The notes: generated by a model from the letters alone, not told the origin. Shown: positions 34,223 through 45,379, numbered from the stretch's first letter. The stretch is 64,000 nucleotides of DNA from Gluconacetobacter asukensis (GCF_014174375.1 NZ_JABEQE010000001.1:62001-126000); one strand, 5' to 3'. Numbers and translations are program-made.

Positions 34223-36568
34223 GTGAGGTTCCATACACAGATATTGCTGGTCGGCACGATCCTCGCCTCATGTTCCGGGGGGCATATGGTCTGGGCCGCG
34301 ACAGCCGCACACCACTCCACCCCGCTGGCAAACGCCACCAAGAAAAGCCCGGCACCGGCCAGGGCGCCCGCGGCCCGCAAGCCGGCCGCGGTCCAGTCCG
34401 ACCCCGAAGCCATCACGGTGCAGGGCAGCCAGGCCGCCCGCGATGGCGGCGGCGGCATGATGCGGATGGAAACCGCCGCCCACGCGGTGCAGAGCGTCGG
34501 CCGCCAATATATCGAGATGCGCAGCCCGACTTCGACGGGCCTGGACCTGGTGCAGAACCTCCCCAGCGTCAGCGTCGCGATGCCCGACACCAGCGGCTTC
34601 AAGGGCGGCGCGATCTATCTGCGCGGCCTGAACGATTCCGACATGGCGCTGCTGCTCGACGGCGCGCCGGACTCGCTCGCCGCCTACCTGCAGCAGAATG
34701 TCGATCCCGAAAATATCGAAAGCGTCAACATCACGCCGGGCAGTTCGCCGGTCGACGCGCCGGCATCCAACGCAGCAGCGGGTACGCTGGAGGAACGCAC
34801 CATCACACCCAGCCAGAAAATGGGCGGAATGGTCGATTTCTCATACGGCACGAACAATCTGTCGCGTGAATTCATCCGCCTGGAATCTGGTCAGATCGGC
34901 AATTCGGGTGTGCGGGCCTATATTTCCTTCTCCAACGCGCATGCGCGGCAATGGATGGGCGCCGGGACCAACGAACGCAAGCATGTCGATGTCGGAATCC
35001 AGAAGGATTTCGCCAACGGCTCGTATCTCAAATTCTTCGGCTCATGGCACAATTCGCTGTTCACGATCGACGCCTATCCGACCGAAAGCCAGTTCTTCGC
35101 CTACAAGCATACGGGGCAAGGCTATAACCGCACCAATGTCTGGGACCCGACATCGCCGACCGCCGGAAATTACTGGAAATCCAACCTCGATTCCTGGAAC
35201 CAGTTCTTCCTGACCGCGCCGATGCATTTCGTCGTGAACCGCTCGCTCGATTTCGACCTCACGCCCTATTTCACCACCGGGTTCGGCTGGGACGGGTCCA
35301 CGGGGGGCACCGTCGGCACGTTCGGCGCATGCACGGGCGGATGTTTCTACGGCAACGGCACCCAGGCCTCCGCCGGCCAGCAGCTCAGCACCTACTGGTC
35401 GCAGGGCTGGTCCCCGGATGTCGGCCTGACCGCCAAGGTGAACTACCGGATCGACCGTCACAACCAGCTGACATTCGGCTACTGGTACGAAAACAACGCC
35501 ATCGATTACGCCTTCCCCTACCAGGCCACCATGCCGGACGGCCGCAATCCGACATCCAACAACAACGCCTACAAGCTCTATACCGCCGACGGCGTGCGGA
35601 CGACTTTCCAATATAATGCCGGCTATGAACTGAATTCCTTCTTCATCGAGGATACGGCCAAATATCTCGACGACCGCCTGACCATCAATGGCGGCTTCAA
35701 ATATGTGATGTCGAACTACTGGGACCGCGCATCCGGGCTCAGCAACTATACGATCGGCGCCAACAGCACCGCCCCGCTGCCGCATCTGTCGATCAGCTAT
35801 CGCTTCAACGAACACCACCAGATCTATATCAACGCGGAAGGCGATTTCCGCCAGCCCTCGCCTTCGGCCCTGTCGAACGCGACCACGATGCCCAAGAACC
35901 AGTATTCGATCACCGAACAGATCGGCTACCGCTACAACAACAAATGGTTCCTGTTCGATATCGCCGCCTTCAACGCCAGCATCACCAACCGCCTCCTCAG
36001 CATCTATCTGCCCAACACGGCCTACGCGACCACCAATGCGGGCAACCAGACGATCCGCGGTTTCGACGCCATGATCGCAGGGCGCGAATTCCACCATTTC
36101 AGCCCGTACGCGTCCGTCGAATATCTCCACGGCACATTCGACAGCAACATCCCGTACGGCGACACCTACCTGCCGACGAAAGGCAAGGAATCGATCCTGA
36201 CGCCCCGGGTGATGGCGAATTTCGGCCTGACCTATAACAGCAGCGGCTTCTTCGGCAATTTCAGCCTGCATTATACCGGCCCGCAATCGGTCACCCTGGT
36301 CGATGACCAGCGGATGCCCGGCTTCGTCACCAATACCCTCGCCGTCGGCTATCATTTCAAGCCCTTCATGTTCCTGAAATCGCCGACATTCCGCCTGAAT
36401 TTCTCGAACATCACCGGTTCGATCATCCGGGTGGGCACCACCGGACCGGCCAACAATTACCGGCCCGTCACGCTTCTGGACGGGTCCACCCTGGCCGCCG
36501 GCAGCGGCGCGCAGTTCTACGTCCTGCCGCGTTTCTCGATGACGGGCACCATCTCGACCTCTTTCTGA
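34223..36568 (+). CDS. TonB-dependent outer-membrane receptor
   Basis: A 781-residue receptor, GTG start with AGGAG six bases upstream. Signal peptide about residues 1-27, low-complexity Ala/Pro/Lys linker, plug (about 60-190; LRGLNDSDMALLLDG, VDPENIESVNITPG) and beta-barrel ending GTISTSF with a C-terminal Phe. A perfect hairpin terminator follows. Placed between the creatininase/CodA cluster and the RutR-like regulator of pyrimidine catabolism, it probably imports a nucleobase-like or related ligand (inference). Confidence 0.9.
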   Translation: MRFHTQILLVGTILASCSGGHMVWAATAAHHSTPLANATKKSPAPARAPAARKPAAVQSDPEAITVQGSQAARDGGGGMMRMETAAHAVQSVGRQYIEMRSPTSTGLDLVQNLPSVSVAMPDTSGFKGGAIYLRGLNDSDMALLLDGAPDSLAAYLQQNVDPENIESVNITPGSSPVDAPASNAAAGTLEERTITPSQKMGGMVDFSYGTNNLSREFIRLESGQIGNSGVRAYISFSNAHARQWMGAGTNERKHVDVGIQKDFANGSYLKFFGSWHNSLFTIDAYPTESQFFAYKHTGQGYNRTNVWDPTSPTAGNYWKSNLDSWNQFFLTAPMHFVVNRSLDFDLTPYFTTGFGWDGSTGGTVGTFGACTGGCFYGNGTQASAGQQLSTYWSQGWSPDVGLTAKVNYRIDRHNQLTFGYWYENNAIDYAFPYQATMPDGRNPTSNNNAYKLYTADGVRTTFQYNAGYELNSFFIEDTAKYLDDRLTINGGFKYVMSNYWDRASGLSNYTIGANSTAPLPHLSISYRFNEHHQIYINAEGDFRQPSPSALSNATTMPKNQYSITEQIGYRYNNKWFLFDIAAFNASITNRLLSIYLPNTAYATTNAGNQTIRGFDAMIAGREFHHFSPYASVEYLHGTFDSNIPYGDTYLPTKGKESILTPRVMANFGLTYNSSGFFGNFSLHYTGPQSVTLVDDQRMPGFVTNTLAVGYHFKPFMFLKSPTFRLNFSNITGSIIRVGTTGPANNYRPVTLLDGSTLAAGSGAQFYVLPRFSMTGTISTSF

Positions 36569-36598
36569 CCCCGCCCGCCGTCAAGGCGCTTCGATCCC

Positions 36599-36638
36599 GG
36601 AAAGCCGGATGCGTGACAAACGCATCCGGCTTTCCTTT
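36599..36638 (+). terminator. intrinsic terminator after the TonB receptor gene
   Basis: A perfect 15-bp stem (GGAAAGCCGGATGCG / CGCATCCGGCTTTCC) with a 7-base loop, followed by TTTAT. Rho-independent terminator of the receptor transcript. Confidence 0.88.
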
Positions 36639-36778
36639 ATCCTGGCAAGCTCGGCCCTGAACCTCCGGGCAGACATATATTGCGGTTCCGGACGGAAAAA
36701 ACCGGGTGCAACCGCGCAGGGTTGCCGAACAGCGTGCCGTCTGTCACAAAACTCGGACCACATGCAGGCAGGTGAGGT

Positions 36779-37564
36779 GTGAGCCCAGAACGAAACGCGA
36801 GAACGCCGCGACAGAACAAGGACTCGGAACGCGTGGGCGTGCGCCGGCGCAATATCGTGCCGCAGATTCTCGACGCCGCCGAACAGATCTTCGCCGCGCG
36901 CGGCCTGACCGGCACCCGGGTCGAGGACATCGCCCGCATCTGCGACATCCCCAAGGCCAACATCCTGTATTATTTCGGCACCAAGGAAGACCTCTATCGC
37001 GCGACCCTGTTCCGGGTCCTCGAACTCTGGCTGGCCGATGCCGATGACTGGCTGCTGGCGGACAAGGCACCCCTGGACGCCATCGAAGGGTATGTGCGGG
37101 CCAAGATCGGGTTTTCGGCCTCCCGCCCCGACGCATCATCCCTGTTCTCGCAGGAATTGCTGTCAGGCGCGCAGATCATCCGGCCGTTCCTGGAAAACGA
37201 ACTCCGCGCCCATGTCGACCGGCGCGCCGAGATCTTCCTCGGCTGGCAGCGGGCCGGCCTGATGGTCGAAATCGATCCCCGCCATTTCCTGGTCCTGCTG
37301 TGGTCGATGACGCAGGCCTATGCCGACATGCGCGTCCAGTTCCAGGCCGTACTCGGCAAGGCTCATCTGGCACGCCCGCAATATGAAACGGGCGTCCGCA
37401 CGGTCATGACAATGGTCTCTTCCCTGTTCCCCCGCCCATCGGCAGCCGGCACGGACGAGACACCGCCGCCACGGAAATCCCGGCGAACCGCGAAAAACCC
37501 CACGCCCCTCGTCAGGCGGCCGGAACCCCCTCGTCCCGCCGCCGCGATTGACGACATCCCCTGA
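36779..37564 (+). CDS. TetR-family repressor, RutR-like
   Basis: 261 residues. The HTH (about 28-72; RVEDIARICDIPKANILYYFGTKEDLY) and C-terminal domain (SRPDASSLFSQELLSGA, WSMTQAYADM) align well with E. coli RutR, the uracil/thymine-responsive repressor of pyrimidine degradation. An additional Pro/Arg-rich tail of about 45 residues is absent from E. coli RutR. Two sites close to the RutR consensus occur in front of the reductive pyrimidine genes at 40015 and 44204, supporting a role as pyrimidine-sensing regulator. GTG start. Confidence 0.85.
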   Translation: MSPERNARTPRQNKDSERVGVRRRNIVPQILDAAEQIFAARGLTGTRVEDIARICDIPKANILYYFGTKEDLYRATLFRVLELWLADADDWLLADKAPLDAIEGYVRAKIGFSASRPDASSLFSQELLSGAQIIRPFLENELRAHVDRRAEIFLGWQRAGLMVEIDPRHFLVLLWSMTQAYADMRVQFQAVLGKAHLARPQYETGVRTVMTMVSSLFPRPSAAGTDETPPPRKSRRTAKNPTPLVRRPEPPRPAAAIDDIP

Positions 37565-37629
37565 CTGTTCTTACCTGAACCGCCGATCGTCGCGGCGCCC
37601 TGATGCAGGAAAAATGAGGGAAAGCCCCG

Positions 37630-38523
37630 TTGCATAGTCGCATCCTGCTCTACCTCGACACCGTGGCCCGCTGCGGCTCGATCCGCAAGGCGGGCGAACA
37701 GCTCAATGTCGCGTCGACGGCCATCAACCGCCGCATTCTGGCCCTCGAGGAAGAACTGGGGACGCAGCTCTTCCAGAGACTGCCGCGCAAGCTGGTCCTG
37801 ACGGCGGCCGGCGAACTTCTCGTCGCCCATGCGCGCGAAACCATGAAAGCCATGACGCATACCAGGCGCCTGATCGAGGAAACGCGCGGGCTGCATCGTG
37901 GCGAACTGACCATCGCCGCGATGGCCGGCCCCACCTCGGCGCTGCTGCCGATGGCGCTGGCCGATCTGCGCCGCACCCACGGCAATGTCCGCGTACACGT
38001 CAAGATGCTGGGTCTGCACGAACTGATGCGCGCGGTTCACGAGGGCGATGCCGATCTGGGCATCGGTTTCGACCTGCCGCGCGAAACCGGCCTGAACGTC
38101 CTGGCCTCGCGCGCCGCCCAACTGGGCGCGGTGATGAGCATCAATCATCCGCTCGCCTACCAGGAATCGGTGGGGCTCAAGGATTGTGACGCCTGGCCGC
38201 TGGTCGTCGGCGACAGCACAATGGCCATCCGCCCGCATCTCGAAGCACTCTATGCCCGCCTCGGCGCCACACTGCTGCCGACGATCGAGACGAATTCCAT
38301 CGAACTGATGTGCAAGATGGCCATGAGCGACGAGGCCATCACCTTCCTGACGCCGCTGGACATCATCACCGAACTGCACACGCGAAAATTGAAATACCTG
38401 CCGTTCCGCGACACGGGCCTGCGCCCCCAGCATCTGGCGCTGGTCGCCCACGCCCGCAACACCAATCCCCTCGTCCCGCTCCTGGTCGACCGGATCGAAT
38501 CCCTGCTGTCCGATCTCGGCTGA
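37630..38523 (+). CDS. LysR-family transcriptional regulator
   Basis: 297 residues, TTG start with GAGGGA about ten bases upstream. N-terminal HTH (GSIRKAGEQLNVASTAINRRILALEEELG region, residues 16-45) and a standard effector-binding domain. It is convergent with the dihydropyrimidinase gene (20 bp between stops) and lies 65 bp after the RutR-like gene; regulation of the pyrimidine genes or the adjacent receptor is plausible. Confidence 0.9.
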   Translation: MHSRILLYLDTVARCGSIRKAGEQLNVASTAINRRILALEEELGTQLFQRLPRKLVLTAAGELLVAHARETMKAMTHTRRLIEETRGLHRGELTIAAMAGPTSALLPMALADLRRTHGNVRVHVKMLGLHELMRAVHEGDADLGIGFDLPRETGLNVLASRAAQLGAVMSINHPLAYQESVGLKDCDAWPLVVGDSTMAIRPHLEALYARLGATLLPTIETNSIELMCKMAMSDEAITFLTPLDIITELHTRKLKYLPFRDTGLRPQHLALVAHARNTNPLVPLLVDRIESLLSDLG

Positions 38524-38542
38524 CCTTCAGATCGCCGCTGTG

Positions 38543-40009
<1,467 letters not shown>

Positions 40010-40014
40010 TTATT

Positions 40015-40030
40015 TTGACCATCCGGTCAA
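40015..40030 (-). promoter_or_regulatory. RutR-box-like operator upstream of dihydropyrimidinase
   Basis: TTGACCATCCGGTCAA is a perfect 6-bp inverted repeat around ATCC and matches the E. coli RutR consensus TTGACCANNTGGTCAA at all but one specified position. It sits 63 bp upstream of the dihydropyrimidinase start codon, between that gene and the carbamoyl-amidohydrolase gene. Probable binding site of the RutR-like protein encoded at 36.8 kb. Confidence 0.75.
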
Positions 40031-40189
40031 TCTATCGTCGGCCCTGAAAACCGAAATTCCCTGGTAAAACACGGCCAGGACAAAACAGGCCAATCTTTCA
40101 GCCCCTTCGCGCACCCCATCCAGCCCCCCCGCGGAAACACCGGGGAGACGAAAACCATGCCGCTCGCCACCCCGGCTTCGGCCCGGGGG

Positions 40190-41440
40190 TCAGAACGCGG
40201 CGTCAGCCCGCAGGATCGCACCCAGCAGCACATTCGCACCCGCCTGGGCATCCGCCTGGGTAATGCTTTCCTCTTCGTTATGGCTCAGCCCGTCCTTGCA
40301 CGGCACGAAGATCATGGCGGTGGGGGCAACGCGCGCGACATAGGCCGCATCATGCCCGGGCCCCGAGACGATCGAACGCGGCGCGAAGCCCGCCTCGCGC
40401 GCGGCGTCCGTCACCATGGCCACGCAGGCAGGGTCGAAATGCACCGCCGGCGCATCCCAGATCGGCACGATCTCCACATCCACGCCACCGGTTTCGGCAA
40501 TCGCGCGGAAACGCTCCTGGAACGCGGCCTCCATGGCCGCCACCACATGATCCTCGGGATGGCGGATATCGACCGTAAAGAAGGTCTCGCCCGGCACGAC
40601 ATTGTTGCTGTTGGGACGGTTCTCGATCAGCCCCACGGTGCCGACCGCCGGCGCGTGGGCGCGCGCCACCTCGGCCAGGGCCGCGATCATGTGGGCGGAT
40701 GCCAGCAGCGCGTCATGGCGCAGGGGCATCGGTGTGGAGCCCGCATGCGCGTCGCGGCCGCGCACCGTCACCTCATACCAGCGCATGCCCTGCACGCCCG
40801 CCACCGCGCCGATGGTCAGCTCCTCGGCCTCCAGGATCGGCCCCTGCTCGATATGCAGCTCGAAATAGGCGGCAATCGGATGCTGGCCGCAGACTTCCCC
40901 GCCCCGGTAGCCGATGGCCTCCAGCTCGTCGCCGAAGCGCAGGCCCGCGCGGTCGCGCTTGTCCAGCACCTCCTGCTCGGTGAAAATCCCGGCGAACACG
41001 CCCGAACACATCATCGGCGGGGTAAAGCGCGAGCCCTCTTCGTTGGTCCAGTTGATCAGCTCGATCGGATGCCGGGTCACATGGCCCGCCTCGCGCAACG
41101 CCCGCAGCACCGCCAGGCCACCCAGCACGCCCAGAATGCCGTCGAACTTGCCGCCCGTGGGCTGGGTGTCCAGATGGCTGCCCATGGTGATGGGCGGCAG
41201 GCTGTCATCCAGGCCGGGACGGCGCGCGAACAGATTGCCCATGGAGTCGCAGGACACGGTGCAGCCAAGCTCTTCGCAGGTCTTCACGAACCAGTCGCGC
41301 ACCTGCCTGTCTTCCGCCGTCAGCGTCAGCCGCTTCACGCCGCCCTTCGGCGTGCCGCCGAAGCGGGCCGTCTCCATCAGGTCGGCCCACAGCGCCTCGC
41401 CATCCACACGCAGGTTGCTGCCGCTCGTCTTAAGCCCCAT
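40190..41440 (-). CDS. M20-family N-carbamoyl-beta-amino-acid amidohydrolase (beta-ureidopropionase type)
   Basis: 416 residues of the AmaB/HyuC/AllC family. Metal-binding segments: GSHLDTQPTGGKFDG, NEEGSRF, HIEQGP and SGPGHDAAYVA. In this gene set (PreT, PreA, dihydropyrimidinase) it should convert N-carbamoyl-beta-alanine and its methyl homologue to beta-amino acids, CO2 and ammonia. It is 47 bp downstream of preA in the same orientation and 237 bp upstream of the dihydropyrimidinase gene, with the RutR-like box in between. Confidence 0.87.
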   Translation of the reverse strand: MGLKTSGSNLRVDGEALWADLMETARFGGTPKGGVKRLTLTAEDRQVRDWFVKTCEELGCTVSCDSMGNLFARRPGLDDSLPPITMGSHLDTQPTGGKFDGILGVLGGLAVLRALREAGHVTRHPIELINWTNEEGSRFTPPMMCSGVFAGIFTEQEVLDKRDRAGLRFGDELEAIGYRGGEVCGQHPIAAYFELHIEQGPILEAEELTIGAVAGVQGMRWYEVTVRGRDAHAGSTPMPLRHDALLASAHMIAALAEVARAHAPAVGTVGLIENRPNSNNVVPGETFFTVDIRHPEDHVVAAMEAAFQERFRAIAETGGVDVEIVPIWDAPAVHFDPACVAMVTDAAREAGFAPRSIVSGPGHDAAYVARVAPTAMIFVPCKDGLSHNEEESITQADAQAGANVLLGAILRADAAF

Positions 41441-41487
41441 GTCGCTCCCTTTCCAAAATACCGCCGTGACCGGGGAAGCTGCCGCCG

Positions 41488-42756
41488 TCAGGCAGTGACC
41501 CGGCTGGGATTGTTGGGATGGTCCCGCCAGGTCTGCACGCCGTCAACCGGCTGCGGCTCCATCGTGATGCATCCATCCACCGGGCAGACATGCGCGCAGA
41601 GATTGCACCCCACACATTCCTCGTCGATCACCTCGTACCGCCGGGCCTCGCCGTCCCGCAGCCGGGCGATCGCCTGATGCGAGGTGTCTTCGCAGGCAAT
41701 ATGGCACAGGCCGCATTTGATGCAGGCATCCTGGTCGATCCGCGCGAGGGTCCGGAATTTGAGGTTCAGATCGTTCCAGTGCACGTAACGCGGAATGGCG
41801 CGCCCCGTCACATCGTCGATCCCGGCATAGCCCTTGCCGTCCATCCAGCTCGACAGCCCCTCGATCATGTCCTCGACGATGCGGAAGCCATAATGCATCG
41901 CCGCCGTGCAGACCTGCAGCGTCGTCGACCCCATGGCCAGGAATTCCGCCGCGTCGCGCCAGTTGCTGATCCCGCCGATACCCGAGATCGGCAGGGCCGA
42001 CAGCTCCGGATCGCGGGCAATGTCCCCGATCATGCGCAGGGCGATGGGCTTGACGGCGGGCCCGCAATAGCCGCCATGCGTGCCCTGCCCGCCCACCACC
42101 GGCATCGGCGCCATGGCGTCCAGATCGACCCCGATCACCGACTGGATGGTGTTGATCAGCGACACCGCATCCGCCCCCCCCGCCAGCGCGGCCCGCGCGG
42201 GAGCCAGGATATTGGTGATGTTGGGTGTCAGTTTCACGATCACCGGCATGCGCGTGTACTGCTTGCACCAGCGCGTGACCATCTCGACATATTCGGGCAC
42301 CTGGCCCACCGCCGCGCCCATGTTCCGCTCGGACATGCCATGGGGGCAGCCGAAATTCAGCTCGATCCCGTCGGCCCCGGTCTCCTCGACGATCGGCAGG
42401 ATGGACTTCCAACTGTCCTCCTGGCACGGCACCATCAGGCTGACCACCAGGGCACGATCCGGAAAATCCCTTTTCACGCTCTTGATTTCAGCGATATTCG
42501 TCGCCAGGGGCCGGTCCGAGATCAGCTCGATATTATTCAGCCCCGCCATGCGCCGCCCCTCATAGGCCAGCGCACCATAGCGGGAACTGACATTGACCAC
42601 CGGCGGGTCTTCTCCCAGCGTCTTCCACACCACACCGCCCCACCCGGCCTGGAAGGCACGGCGGACGTTATATTCCTTGTCCGTCGGCGGGGCGGACGCC
42701 AGCCAGAACGGATTCGGCGAAGAAATTCCGGCAAAAACCGTGCGCAGATCAGCCAT
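41488..42756 (-). CDS. preA: NAD-dependent dihydropyrimidine dehydrogenase, subunit PreA
   Basis: 422 residues (E. coli PreA 411). An FMN-binding TIM barrel of the dihydroorotate dehydrogenase family (about 1-300; NFGCPHGMSERNMGAAVG, then LTPNIT) is followed by a ferredoxin-like domain with two 4Fe-4S motifs (CIKCGLCHIAC near 343, CVGCNLCAHVCPVDGC near 380). With PreT it reduces uracil and thymine to the dihydro forms. Start codon overlaps the preT stop by one base. Confidence 0.95.
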   Translation of the reverse strand: MADLRTVFAGISSPNPFWLASAPPTDKEYNVRRAFQAGWGGVVWKTLGEDPPVVNVSSRYGALAYEGRRMAGLNNIELISDRPLATNIAEIKSVKRDFPDRALVVSLMVPCQEDSWKSILPIVEETGADGIELNFGCPHGMSERNMGAAVGQVPEYVEMVTRWCKQYTRMPVIVKLTPNITNILAPARAALAGGADAVSLINTIQSVIGVDLDAMAPMPVVGGQGTHGGYCGPAVKPIALRMIGDIARDPELSALPISGIGGISNWRDAAEFLAMGSTTLQVCTAAMHYGFRIVEDMIEGLSSWMDGKGYAGIDDVTGRAIPRYVHWNDLNLKFRTLARIDQDACIKCGLCHIACEDTSHQAIARLRDGEARRYEVIDEECVGCNLCAHVCPVDGCITMEPQPVDGVQTWRDHPNNPSRVTA

Positions 42757-44150
42757 TATCCGTTCTCCTGCTCCACGCCGCGTCCTCGCCCGTCCCCGGC
42801 GCGCAACGCCTTGTCAATCGCCTCGGCCGCGTCGCGCCCGTCACGCACGGCAGCCACGGTCAGGTCTTCGCCCACAATGCAGTCGCCGCCGGCATAGACG
42901 CCGGGCATCGAGGTCCGGTACTGCGCATCCACCACGATCCGCCCGCCTTCGACGGCGATATGCTCGCCCTCGGCATGCGCGGGCAGGAAAACCTGGCCGA
43001 TGGCCTTCAGCACCATATCCGCCGCCAGCGTAAAACTATCCTCGGGGTCGTAGACAACCCGCCCGTCCGCACCGGCCCGGCCACGCGCGAAGGCAATCCC
43101 CGTCAGCGCCCCATCCTCGGACAGCAGGCCCTGCGGCGCGGCCCACAGCCGCACGGTCACACCGTTGGTCTGCGCCCACTCGCGCTCCACCGAGGTGGCG
43201 GACATATGCTCCACCCCCCGACGATAGACCAGCGTCACCTCGTCGGCACCCAGGCGCCTGGCCTGCACCGCCGCATCCACCGCCGTGTTGCCGCCGCCGA
43301 TCACCACGACCCGGCGCCCCACGGGCACGTCCTTCTTGTCGTTCGACCGCAACGTTTCAATGAACGACACCGCATCCATCACGCCGTCCAGCGTCTCGCC
43401 CGCCAGCCCCAGCGCACGCACACCCGCCAGTCCCATCGCCAGGAAAACCGCGTCATATTCCACAGCGAGAGCGGAGACGGTGACATCGCGCCCCACCGTC
43501 ACCCCGCCCTGGAAGGTAATGCCGCCGATCTCCATCAGGAACGCGACCTCGCGCTGGGCGAAATCGTCCGCCAGCTTGTAGGCGGCCACACCATAACTGT
43601 TCAGCCCGCCCGGCTGCGTATGCCGATCGAACAGCACCACATCATGCCCATGCATCGCCAGGCGATGCGCGCAGGCCAGCCCCGCCGGCCCGGCACCCAC
43701 CACGGCGACACGCCGCCCCGTCAGCGGCGCGCGGGTAAAGGGCTGGCCGCCATGGTCCATCTGCCAGTCGGTCGCAAAACGCTGCAGCGCCCCGATCCGC
43801 ACCGGCTTGCCCGCCTCCAGGCTGTTATGCACGCAGACCTGCTCGCACAGGATTTCGGTCGGGCAGACACGCGCACACGACCCGCCGAGAATATTGGATT
43901 CCAGGATCGTACGGGCCGAGCCGGCCAGATTGCCCGAAGCAATAGCCTTGATGAATTTCGGAATATCGATGCTGGTGGGGCAGGCTTCCATGCACGGCGC
44001 GTCGAAGCAGTAGAGGCACCGGTCGGCTTCCAGTGCCGCCTGCGGTGCCGTCAGCGTCGGATGCGCGTCCGCGAAATTCTGTGAAAGCTCCAACGCACTC
44101 AGGCGGCCACAGGCGATGTCTGGTGTCGCGTTCATGGAAGTCTCCGCCAT
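42756..44150 (-). CDS. preT: NAD-dependent dihydropyrimidine dehydrogenase, subunit PreT
   Basis: 464 residues, about 50 longer than E. coli PreT. N-terminal Fe-S domain with CLYCFDAPCMEACP and CARVCPTEILCEQVC, then FAD (VVGAGPAGLACAHRL) and NAD(P) (VIGGGNTAVDAA) Rossmann sites, and a C-terminal FAD segment (MPGVYAGGDC). It feeds electrons to PreA. The 5' flank, shared with the divergent nucleoside hydrolase gene, contains a RutR-box-like site. Confidence 0.95.
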   Translation of the reverse strand: MAETSMNATPDIACGRLSALELSQNFADAHPTLTAPQAALEADRCLYCFDAPCMEACPTSIDIPKFIKAIASGNLAGSARTILESNILGGSCARVCPTEILCEQVCVHNSLEAGKPVRIGALQRFATDWQMDHGGQPFTRAPLTGRRVAVVGAGPAGLACAHRLAMHGHDVVLFDRHTQPGGLNSYGVAAYKLADDFAQREVAFLMEIGGITFQGGVTVGRDVTVSALAVEYDAVFLAMGLAGVRALGLAGETLDGVMDAVSFIETLRSNDKKDVPVGRRVVVIGGGNTAVDAAVQARRLGADEVTLVYRRGVEHMSATSVEREWAQTNGVTVRLWAAPQGLLSEDGALTGIAFARGRAGADGRVVYDPEDSFTLAADMVLKAIGQVFLPAHAEGEHIAVEGGRIVVDAQYRTSMPGVYAGGDCIVGEDLTVAAVRDGRDAAEAIDKALRAGDGRGRGVEQENG

Positions 44151-44203
44151 TCAATCCATGTCCGGCACGATAAAGCCACTCTGTCCGGAACCGCAACTTT
44201 TTT

Positions 44204-44219
44204 CTGACCAAATGTTCAA
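44204..44219. promoter_or_regulatory. RutR-box-like operator between preT and nucleoside hydrolase
   Basis: CTGACCAAATGTTCAA matches the RutR consensus (TTGACCANNTGGTCAA) at 12 of 14 specified positions. It lies 54 bp upstream of preT and 133 bp upstream of the divergent nucleoside hydrolase gene, so one site could control both directions. Confidence 0.65.
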
Positions 44220-44351
44220 ATTCCGGCGTAACTGCCTTGCACCCTATGGCGTCACGCCGAACAATACGTTCTAGTGTCACAATGATTCGCCTTCGGCCTG
44301 TCGCGCAGCGCTTCCCGGACCCGATGGCGAATCCTTCCAGCGGGAGGGACC

Positions 44352-45293
44352 ATGCCACGCAAGATCATCATCGACACCGATCCGGGACAGGACGACGCCG
44401 TCGCGATTTTCCTGGCCCTGGCATCGCCCGAGCTGGATGTGCGCGCGATCGTCGCCGTGGCGGGCAACGTGCCCCTGCCCCGCACCAGCGAGAACGCACG
44501 CCGCGTCCTGGAACTGGCCGGGCGGACCGATATCCCGGTCTATGAGGGCGCCAGCCGCCCGCTGGCGGCCGCCCAGACCACGGCGGAACATGTCCATGGC
44601 CCCACCGGGCTCGACGGGCTGGACTTCACCGCACCCCCCGCCATCGCGGCCCAACCCGAAAGCGGCATCACTTATCTGATCGACACGATCCGCGCCGGCA
44701 CGCCGGGGGAGTATACGCTGGTGGCGCTGGGCCCGCTGACCAACCTGGCGATCGCGCTGACCCTGGCCCCCGACATCGCCCCCCTGGTGCGCGAGATCGT
44801 GCTGATGGGCGGCGCCTGGTCCGAGCTGGGCAACATCACCCCCGCCGCCGAATTCAACATCTACGCCGATCCCAAGGCCGCCGAGATCGTGTTCGGCGCC
44901 GGCATCCCGCTGGTGGTCCTGCCGCTGGACGTGACCCATCGCTGCCTGGCGACGCCCGCGCGCCTCGCCGCCTTCCGCGCTGGCGGCAATCGCTGTTCGC
45001 TGGCCGCCGCGGACATGCTGTCCTTTTCGGAGCGTTTCGACCTCGCGAAATATGGCTGGGACGGCGCGCCCCTGCACGACCCATGCACCATCGCCTGGCT
45101 GCTCCAGCCGGAAATCTTCGGCGGCCGGTCGGTCAATGTCCGCATCGAGACCGAAAGCCCCCTCTCGCGCGGCATGACGGTGGTGGACTGGTGGAAGGTC
45201 ACCGACAGGCAAGCCAACGCCCTGTTCCTGCGCGATGTGGACGACACCGCCTTCTACGACCTGCTGACCACACGCCTGGCGCGCCTGCCGTGA
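44352..45293 (+). CDS. inosine-uridine-preferring nucleoside hydrolase
   Basis: A 313-residue nucleoside hydrolase with the calcium-binding DTDPGQDDA signature at residues 8-16 and conserved MGGAW, EFNIYADPKAA and a C-terminal Asp-containing HDPCTIAW segment. It splits ribonucleosides into base and ribose, supplying uracil to PreTA. First gene of a plus-strand cluster with psuG and a CNT transporter; its stop overlaps the GTG that once started a kinase gene. Confidence 0.92.
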   Translation: MPRKIIIDTDPGQDDAVAIFLALASPELDVRAIVAVAGNVPLPRTSENARRVLELAGRTDIPVYEGASRPLAAAQTTAEHVHGPTGLDGLDFTAPPAIAAQPESGITYLIDTIRAGTPGEYTLVALGPLTNLAIALTLAPDIAPLVREIVLMGGAWSELGNITPAAEFNIYADPKAAEIVFGAGIPLVVLPLDVTHRCLATPARLAAFRAGGNRCSLAAADMLSFSERFDLAKYGWDGAPLHDPCTIAWLLQPEIFGGRSVNVRIETESPLSRGMTVVDWWKVTDRQANALFLRDVDDTAFYDLLTTRLARLP

Positions 45294-45379
45294 GCCGGGA
45301 CCCGGGCCATGACGCGCCGCCACCGCGCGTGGCGTGCGTCGGCGCCGCCGCGATCGACCGCAAATTCTGCCTGCTGGGC
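45290..45379 (+). pseudogene. 5' remnant of a PfkB-type (pseudouridine) kinase
   Basis: From the GTG at 45290, which overlaps the nucleoside hydrolase stop (GTGA), the frame reads a 30-codon start of a PfkB-family kinase, with PRVACVGAAAIDRKFCLLG as its family-typical first strand. Homology ends abruptly at about 45379, where PsuG coding sequence begins in another frame. The rest of the kinase, including substrate and ATP sites, is missing. Interpreted as the left edge of an internal deletion. Confidence 0.72.
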
